Assembly: GCF_009727055.1 (NCBI RefSeq)
Contig: NC_052354.1
Span: 40,084,513 to 40,148,512, forward strand
Source: Benincasa hispida
Taxonomy: Eukaryota > Streptophyta > Magnoliopsida > Cucurbitales > Cucurbitaceae
Reading direction: 5' to 3'
Length of the DNA stretch: 64,000 bases
Shown: positions 56,951 through 64,000 of the stretch, piece after piece
Layout of the letters: the number at the start of each line of letters is the position of its first letter
Numbering within the stretch: the first letter of the stretch is position 1
The notes under the pieces: generated by a model
The model's database searches: none
What the model was told of the DNA's origin: nothing
The model's input: only the letters and a program-made list of their open reading frames with translations
Program-made: the position numbers and the translations under genes

Positions 56951-57340
56951 AAGCCAATATCATACATAGCCCATAACTCTTGGATTCTCACACCAAGAAT
57001 ACCAAGGTAACACTTGTGGTGGTGTTCTACATCCGTTCGTGAATCGAGTTGGACTCGATTTGGTTTGAGGATCATTCAGACGTTCGTGTTGGTCGCAGTC
57101 TGTTTGTTGCGTTCGTGTGCTCGTTTTGACGCTTAGAGACTGATTGAGGGATTCTTGAATAATGGTTCTTCAAACGTACGCATACTCTATCCCTTGAATC
57201 TCTTATAACATGCTGTAATTTTTGTATATGCATAATCTAAATGTTTTTGTTTAAGACTGTAATTGTTTGTGCTCATTCGAATGCAATTTGGAACAATCCC
57301 TTCTGCTGCTCATGGAGATCCCCGTTTGTGATTTCTTTCA

Positions 57341-58007
57341 CCAGAGACACCACATAAGGGAACACTCATCTACTTACCCTCAAGGAGGGAAGGAGTGAAT
57401 TTCATCTTGTATGATTATATTCCCAGCTCTCCACTTGGTCTTGTCCCTAAAATGGTAGGCATATTGGATCGACGATTTGGCCACCCTCACCCATGCAAAT
57501 CAGTGGACAATCCCTCGTGAACAAAAGTTCATAATATACTCAGAATTGAGACTAAATCGCCTAGATCATCTTATTGAAATAGGAACTAAACTCGTTAACG
57601 GTGTTACATCTAGTGGTTACTATTTTGCAATCCAGTCTTATGCAAAATCATTACATATGATACTCCCATTCGCATATCACCTACACGAACACATTAGATT
57701 ATTACATTTGTATCAAATACAAAGCGGGTCATATCCATAGTGTTATCAGGATAAGGTACCCAACCTTATCCCTATACTATAGACCATTTAGGTTGTATCT
57801 TGAACATTGACCCCTGTATGTCTCCACATACAATTTGAAACTCATAAGATAACCTTTGATATTAGTTTATTGGATATAGTTTTATTAAGACAAGATAGAC
57901 AACAATACAAACAATACATTTATTGATTTAACATCTATAACATTTTATTGATGACAATCAATTAACAACATTTACTATCTACGAGTTTTAGGGCATAAAA
58001 CCCAACA
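57341..58007 (-). repeat. LTR H, part 3 (LTR start)
   Basis: Minus strand starts TGTTGGGTTTTATGCCCTAA at 58007. The sequence to the right (AAAACCACG) is not a polypurine tract, so H is a solo or truncated LTR rather than the 3' LTR of an element present here. The frame 57477-57740 is LTR sequence. Confidence 0.75.
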
Positions 58008-58514
58008 AAAACCACGTTTAAAATAGTGCATAACTTGTGGTTTATAAACTTCCCTTTAAAATCATTCATACTTTTAAACATACTTGAAAATATAGTTCAT
58101 AAAAGGATAACTCATTGTTTAGCATGCTTTGAAAACATTGATTCCGGTCAAGCCCTGTGTTCACTTAATCTGAATTAGGGGTGAAAGCATGCGTTTGAAA
58201 ATTCACCATTTAGCATTTGTTAAGAAATTCATGCTTTAGCTTTCTTTTAAAACATTTATGCCTTAGGTAAGACTTGGGTTCAACACTTAGTTTTCATGGG
58301 ACTTACTATGCATCCACCTCTAAGTTTTTAAGAAAACTTAACATATTTGAGTAAGTAAACTCATCTAAAGCATGCTTTGAGCTTATTTATAAAACATACT
58401 ATACTTGGGCATTTTCAGACATGCTTAACTTTTAAACTAGTGAAAGCGTATACTTTAAAATGCTTTTAGAGTTAGAAGCCACTCACACTTAGTTAACTCC
58501 TTTCCTAGTCCTTT
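58008..58514. repeat. Unclassified repeat, left part (split by solo LTR L)
   Basis: No coding. Contains ATTCCGGTCAAGCCCTGTG and AAAGCATGC words that resemble 45465-45500. The sequence continues on the other side of L at 59928. Confidence 0.4.
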
Positions 58515-59922
58515 TGTTGGATCGATATGGCAGAATAGGGTTTAATTAAACTTTTTTTTCTAAATTAACCCAATTAAACTAATTAATACACTTTTTATAA
58601 ATAATAAGAAAAATTCAATTTATGCAACAAATAAGATGACAAAAATGTGATAATTTAATTCTATCAAATTTTAGCAAATAAATAAGAACAAACTAAAACA
58701 TATAATAAATTGCTTAAATTAATTGCAAAATAAAAAGGAAAGAGTTAGAGAAGAAGACACCGTAATATTTATAGTGGTTCGGTCAAACTCGACCTACTCC
58801 ACTCCAAGTGCCTCTTGGGAATTTAAATAAAATCTTTCAGACTCTTTCCACGAATTAGAGTCCAACCATTACAACCACCGCTATTTTTACGGGTTCAAAA
58901 GAAACCCGATCCTTTCCAACGGTTTTAGGATCAAACTGTTACAAATGTTGGAATTTTTGAAGAACACAATATAACTCTCACTATAGAGTGAATTTACAAG
59001 TATTTAAGCACTCAACAAGTTTATCCTCACAATACAATAACACTCTCTCAACAATAAGATGAAAAGGGAAAAGGAACTTAGAGAGAGCAACAATGGAACT
59101 TTTGAGTTTTTGAGTATGAAATGTAAAATTTGTTGGTTTAAAAATTTGAGAGGAAGATGGTTTATATAGAGATGGAAAAATTTTTAGAAACCACAATTAA
59201 TTTAGACCATTGGATTTTGGAAAGAAAAAAATCAATGGTGGAGATTTTAAACTAAACCTATCGTTAGATACAACAAAAAATATAATATTAAATTCCTTTG
59301 CTTTTTGAAATTCATTTTTCTTTTTAAAATTAATCCAAAAAAAAAAAACATACCATGTGTAAAAAAACTAGCCGTTAACACAAACATAAAAATAATATTA
59401 AATTCATTTTCCTTTTAATTCATTTTCTTTTTAAATTCATTCTTTTTAAAGTCAATCCAAAAATAAAAAACATACCATGTGTAAAAAAACTAGCCGTTAG
59501 ACACAAACATAAAATAATATTAAATTTATTTTCTTTTTAAATTTCTTTTTAATTTCAATTTTTTTTAATTTTAAATTAATCCAAAAATCAAAAAGTCCCA
59601 TCATATGTTAATCTCTTAATGATCTATCATTCAACCAATATGTTGCCAACATGTCTACATGCAGATGGTCTGGTTATGTCACTCACGTCATCCACGGTAT
59701 TTTCTCTTATAGACTTGTTTCAGTCATATCGTCTTCGTTTTAGCTCCAATTTGAGTGATTCAAGAGGCGTTGGAATCGTTGTTTTCGAGATCTAGTGCTA
59801 TGAACATATTAAAATACTAAGTATTTTCAGTAATTAAAAATTGAGTTTGTTATTATCAAAACATTGATTAATTAATTAATTAAAATTAATTTAATTTGAG
59901 ATTAAGGGCCAAAAAGCCAACA
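58515..59922 (-). mobile_element. Solo LTR L (1408 bp) with perfect target-site duplication
   Basis: Plus strand TGTTGGATCG...AAAGCCAACA, flanked on both sides by CCTTT (58510-58514, 59923-59927). Minus strand is sense: TGTTGGCTTTTTGGCCC start, TTTTGATAATAACAAA, a TATA-like CTCTATATAAACC (59160-59172), CCCAAGAGGCACTTGGAGTGG and CCGAACCACTATAAA in the R/U5 part. Family of 31130-32330. The frame 58981-59196 lies within it. Confidence 0.88.
59268..59580. repeat. 122-bp tandem repeat inside LTR L
   Basis: CATACCATGTGTAAAAAAAC begins at 59349 and again at 59471 (period 122 bp). A partial older unit (from about 59268) gives about 2.5 copies. Located upstream of the TATA-like box on the sense (minus) strand, where enhancer repeats of LTRs usually lie. 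Confidence 0.8.
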
Positions 59923-59927
59923 CCTTT

Positions 59928-61330
59928 AAGCCTTGAGAATCCCTTAAGCCATACACTCCTTCATACAATAGCATAGTTGGCCACATGGTCTCCTTTTGGA
60001 CACATGGTTGAGTTGGGCATATAGTATACGCCACAACTTCTTCAACGCTAAGCTCTTCTGACTTCCTTCCTTTTCTAGAACTTATAGCATCCATTTCAGC
60101 CCAAAAGACAAAACTCTCTTCATGAAACTTGTTTATTAATTGTTTTATGAAGCTTGCCTCCAAATTGGAGCTTCAAATTCTTCTTCAAGAGCTCAAAATG
60201 CTCCAAATACTTCAGCATACTCCATTTCTTCGAATTCAGACACTTCATCGAGTTTCCTTCAGTTTTGGCCATTCTTTTGGCCAAATCTTCTCATGGAATA
60301 CCAATGTTATCTTTACACTAAGGAGCTTTAACTTGGCTGAAAATCTCCTTGCATAAGCCAAATGATCACCCCGTTTCCTTCTTTCAACCCTTAGTCAGAG
60401 CGTGCTTGTTATCTTCTATCAACCTAAATCCCAGGTTCAAATTTCAGAACCTATACCTTGAAATCTATTCATTGAAATCCAAAATTTTCTTGTATGAACT
60501 TTTCATACATCCTTTGAGCTAACTTATATCAAAATTTGGAGCTCTTAATTCTTCTTGGAACGCTAAAGATCATTAAAAATCGCAGACTTCTCGATGGAGC
60601 TTAGAATCTGCACTACCTTGGAAATTCCTTTGATGTAGAAGATATCTTCATCTTTAAGCATCATAGACTTTTTAATAATAGCCGATTGGAACTTGCTCTT
60701 ATTTTGGCAAGGGTAAAAGATGGCCATCACATAAGCTTAACTTTGCTTCAGGCTTCATATATATATGTACTTTTCTGTATGCCTTCTAAACTGCCCATAT
60801 CTTGTCATAGTAACGCTCTCCCAATTGGCATTTTCCTTTAATTTGGCTAACTCTCATTAAGCCACATTAGCCTCTATCTTCACACAAACAACTTGTGTGT
60901 CTTGCACATGTGACTCAATCTTTACTGGGTGTCCACAATGCCATACGTAGGTGATTTTCCCCATCAATTCATTTCCAGTGGCTATTACCACGTTACTCTC
61001 CAGTTGATCGGATAGTGCCTCTTTCTCCTAAACCTCTCTCAATCATGGTTTTTCCCTTGTGGCAACACTGGTAGGCAAATTTATTTCCTGCTAAGTACCG
61101 TTTGTTGTGCATCAACCATCTAGAAGCATACTATCCTTGAACTTAGTCAACTCAGGCCTTCCTCCTCAAACTTCCCAAGGCCAGAGCAAGTCATGCTTCC
61201 AAGCACCTTGGGCCAACTTTCATAAGTCACATCATCTCGGAGAATCCTTAGGAAGAAGTTTCAGGGTTTACAATAATTGTCACAGATATCATAAAATCTC
61301 AATTTTGTTGTAATGATAGTTTCCATTATA
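59928..61330. repeat. Unclassified repeat, right part; no confident gene
   Basis: Less AT-rich than the surroundings. A few medium frames exist: minus 59891-60163 and plus 60129-60356 overlap each other, and a minus-strand stretch at about 60850-61020 reads Lys-Ile-Thr-Tyr-Val-Trp-His-Cys-Gly-His-Pro. None shows a family motif I know. Could be decayed retrotransposon leader or LTR. Confidence 0.3.
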
Positions 61331-61860
61331 ACTATAGCAAACACAATAAAAACATACTTCTCCTGCCTTTTCAAACATCTAATGTGTATAATTTTTTAAA
61401 TTGTTTTCTTGCTTTCGAAAAAAAAAAGTTAAAAATGTTTTCTAAAATTATATTTTTTTTAAAACAAAATTGAAAACATAGTGCCATGAAACAAGGGAAA
61501 AGATGGAAAAGGAAACCTCTTTAAAAAAAATAGAAAAGGAAACCTCTTTTAAAAAATAGAAGTTTGGTGCTCATTTAAGCTCAATGGTCTCCTCATCATT
61601 CACCCCTCAAACCTATTCCTTTCATAATTTTGTCATAAAAAAGTCCCACATTACACGTATATCAAACAAAAAACATATGCAATATAATTTCCACTAAGAT
61701 TTAATTTTGTGTAAAGTTCTAAAATTTATTAAACTGAAATTTCATTCTGCCGTTAAAATAGATCTTTGGGAATTGAAAAGTACCTACCTTTTGGTGATTT
61801 AACCTCTAATAGTTTTGTTTAAAAAAATGAAATTTAATCTAATGATCTCAGTTGTGAGTT
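61331..61860. other. AT-rich noncoding DNA
   Basis: A/T homopolymer runs and a small duplicated word (GGAAACCTCTTTAAAAAA at 61513 and 61541). Nothing else seen. Confidence 0.6.
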
Positions 61861-61879
61861 TTTTTTTTTTTTTTAGAAA

Positions 61880-62335
61880 AATACATCTTTGGTTTTAGAT
61901 TTAGTTTTTATTTGGTCCCTAAATTTCAAAATTTTACATTTTAGTACTTAAGATTTAAGTTTGATTTCAATTATTTCCTAAATTTCAAAATGTTATAATT
62001 TTAGCCTTGAAATTTGAGTTTATTTTTTTTTTCAATTTGGTCTATATGTTTCAAGGTTTATGCTTTTAATCTAGATTTGTTTTATTAAGTACTCGCTTTC
62101 AGTCTTTATTATTAATTTTTAGTGTTTTAAATAATTAATAGACATTAACACCAAAGATCAAAGTGATTTTTTATCTAGTAAAAAAACAGAGTTAAAAATA
62201 TAAATCTTGAAATTTAGGAACCAAATTGAAACAGAATTCAAATCTCAAGAGTAAAATTGAAATATTTTGAGATTTAGGTAGAAAGTTGAAATTAATATAA
62301 CATTTTGAGACTCATAGACTAATAAAAAAAACCTA
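61880..62335. mobile_element. MITE-like long inverted repeat
   Basis: Left arm (61890-62050) carries TTTGGTCCCTAAATTTCAAAA, CTTAAGATTTAAGTTTGATT and CTTGAAATTTGAGTTT. The right arm (62200-62335) carries the inverse (GAAATTTAGGAACCAAATTG, AATCTCAAGAGTAAAATTGAA, TTTTGAGATTTAGG). From memory this foldback-like repeat is frequent in cucurbits. The exact ends are unclear. Confidence 0.65.
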
Positions 62336-62772
62336 CTAGTCAAAAAAATATGTTTTTTTTCTTTTATTTTTTATGTCTCAAAGGTCCATCTCACCGATGT
62401 AAGAACTCAAAAAAATATATATATTTGTTGACTTCTTCCCAATTAAATTCTATTTGTCACAGAAACACTGAAATTCAAAGATATTACTAGAACTTATTAT
62501 TGATGTCAAGATATACATTAAAAATAGAAGAAGAAAAACTCAATCCTGAATTATAATGGTTATTAATAACAAACATCAAACCCCCCTTCCATTTGAGCAA
62601 TTATCTTTAGTTTCATCCATAGTATTAAATTTCTAATGGTTTCTCAATATTTTTATTGATATTTTTATATTTTCATATATTCGATGTTGACATGAAAGGT
62701 GAATCAATATTTTCATTATATAATAGACAAATCTAGAAACAAAAAATTGAACAATAAAATATCACTAATGTA

Positions 62773-63165
62773 AATATAATATAAATAATAGATATGTTAA
62801 CTTGTTTAAAAATTATAAAATATTTATTAATTAATTTAAATCAATTATAGATTATTTTTATAATTTTTTCTAGAATGATCCATTTAATACATTTCACAAT
62901 ATTTTATAAAATTTCAGGCAGAGGAATGTTTTCTCGATATCACAGAAATAAATAACCTCTCTTTTTTGGGGTATATATTTGATTTGTATAGGTGTTTTTT
63001 CTATTTTTCATATAGAATGAAATCTAAACATAATTGCAAACAATAAAAGTAAATGTATAAATATAAATAATAGATATGTTAACTTGTTTAAAAATTATAA
63101 AATATTTATTAATTAATTAAATCAATTAATAGAATATTTTCTAATATGAAATTTTTCTAGAAATA
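62773..63165. repeat. Direct duplication of a 100-bp AT-rich block
   Basis: ATAAATAATAGATATGTTAA and the following about 36 bases occur identically at about 62781-62836 and 63064-63119. Similarity extends, less exactly, to about 62877 and 63165. The interval is 283 bp. Confidence 0.8.
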
Positions 63166-63399
63166 TCACATATAAAACATGACATGACGATTCTCACTTG
63201 GTTCCTACGAATAGCAAAAAGCAAGGGAAAATATTGTCGTTTGCATCCAATAAATAAGGCTTTGTCAATAACTTTCCTTTATCTGATTTCCCCGTAGAGA
63301 TGACATCCATAATCTTCGGATTAATGGCCCTACAATGATTGACCTTTCTTGCAGGACTAAGCAAAACTCGTCAAAATAAGTTCAATCGACATAGTGACA

Positions 63400-63850
63400 C
63401 ATTAAGAGGGAAGGAAACTAATCTGTTCGTAGTTGATATCTGGTTGTAACGAACAAGACTACTGTAGCGCCCCAAATACTGAGCCTCCCGATATTGATTG
63501 TCTCCAATCCGGCCAACACAGCATCAACCGCTTTTTCTCTTGGTTGGCCACCCTGTCTATATTGACATTTTGAATAGCATAATTTGGTTTTATAGTGGCC
63601 CTCCATGGAGTAGGGCACAGGTTACTCACAGATCACCTAACCGATTTTAAATTCAATACGCTGGGTGTCAAATTTCTGAAAACAAACATGAGGTTGTTCT
63701 CCATTGGGAAAGTTTGTGATTTCCGAACATCCCTGAGGTTTTTTCTGTGCCCGCCGACATACCATATAGCTCAAATTCTGGAAATTCCACTCGACATTAT
63801 TCGTAGGTGTATTCGTCACACAATATTTGTTTTACCAGCTAGCTAAATCT
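63400..63850. other. Less AT-rich stretch with overlapping short frames, function unknown
   Basis: Overlapping frames on both strands (plus 63595-63846; minus 63418-63618 and 63637-63819) come from higher GC, not from a clear gene. TGTAGCGCCCCAAATA at 63463-63478 recalls the TGTAACGCCCC start of plant Gypsy (Tekay-like) LTRs, from memory, so an LTR may begin there. Not supported further. The window ends before it can be tested. Confidence 0.25.
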
Positions 63851-64000
63851 TCTTTTGTATTAAAGCACATTCCTTTTTGTATACCTCTACTTTATTACTC
63901 CTACATTTCTTTTTTGTTTCTTCCAAAGTTAGAAACCTGTTTTGACTGTCTGGAAATTGTCATTACAATCCTATGTTGGGTGAGAACATTTCGGAACGGT

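Larger units (their letters stand above)
55188..57340 (+). mobile_element. Solo LTR J (2153 bp as assembled)
   Basis: TGTTGGGATTAGTGTTCTAA to GTGATTTCTTTCA, flanked by CCGAA (55183-55187) and CCAGA (57341-57345), read as a target duplication with two changes. It includes a 133-bp artefact (55850-55982; see adapter entry), so the true length is about 2.02 kb. The frame 55620-55823 is LTR sequence. An ACGATCG cluster lies at 56750-56950. Confidence 0.85.

Noticed and set aside
60129..60356. 75-codon frame as a coding exon
   Set aside because: An overlapping minus-strand frame of similar length exists, and the wording is not conserved-looking; probably repeat DNA.
63595..63846. 83-codon frame as the end of a host gene
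   Set aside because: Frames are open on both strands and no motif was recognised; kept only as an unassigned GC-richer stretch.

Overview
The window is a stretch of plant nuclear DNA, almost certainly from a cucurbit (Cucurbitaceae). It is AT-rich and intron-poor. It is filled with decayed Ty1/copia LTR retrotransposons whose gag and pol wording matches, from memory, the copia polyproteins abundant in melon and gourd genomes. I see no intact protein-coding gene, no rRNA or tRNA gene and no CRISPR. Nearly all recognisable coding sequence is transposon pseudogene broken by stops and frameshifts.

Layout. 1-4316: 3' part of a short-LTR (about 200 bp) copia, element A (+), probably nested inside the next one. 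4317-12088: long-LTR copia C (+), interrupted by an LTR copy (4635-5622) and, in its 3' LTR, by a solo LTR with target-site duplication (8629-10745, -). 12089-25344: long-LTR copia E (-) with 1.9-kb LTRs, a 2.3-kb leader, gag-pro-int-RT-RNase H remnants, a nested LTR (14723-16597) and an unexplained 1.44-kb insert (18182-19624). 25345-30440: relics of a Mutator-like element, with a MULE transposase (+) facing a DUF1985/Ulp1-peptidase-like gene (-). Several gaps of the latter, probably introns, are packed with a short ACGATCGTTTAG-like motif. 30441-38722: mostly noncoding, with a solo LTR, a MITE and poly-T tracts. 38728-44116: a complete but internally deleted short-LTR copia B (-) with 5-bp target duplication GGTTT, carrying a 2.1-kb solo LTR. 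44117-46408: noncoding and repeat sequence. 46409-48188: rearranged copia K (-). 48189-53088: 5' half of copia G (+). 53090-58007: a nest of at least three LTRs. 58008-61330: an unclassified repeat split by a solo LTR (58515-59922) with perfect TSD CCTTT. 61331-64000: AT-rich DNA with a MITE-like inverted repeat and a local duplication.

How it fits together. Two copia groups dominate. The short-LTR group (A, B) has a polypurine tract of the CTTGAGGGGGAG type. The long-LTR group (C, E, G, K and the solo LTRs) has an AAGTGGGAGAT-type tract and a tRNA-iMet-like primer site. Elements have inserted into one another repeatedly, and recombination has left mostly solo LTRs. Observations that deserve a second look are: the ACGATCG motif arrays shared by copia LTRs and the Ulp1-like gene; a sequencing-adapter (Tn5 mosaic end) sequence left at 55850-55878, which marks an assembly chimera; the MULE/Ulp1 pair; the 2-kb leader that ends in a splice-acceptor-like tract next to gag; and the unexplained insert at 18182-19624.
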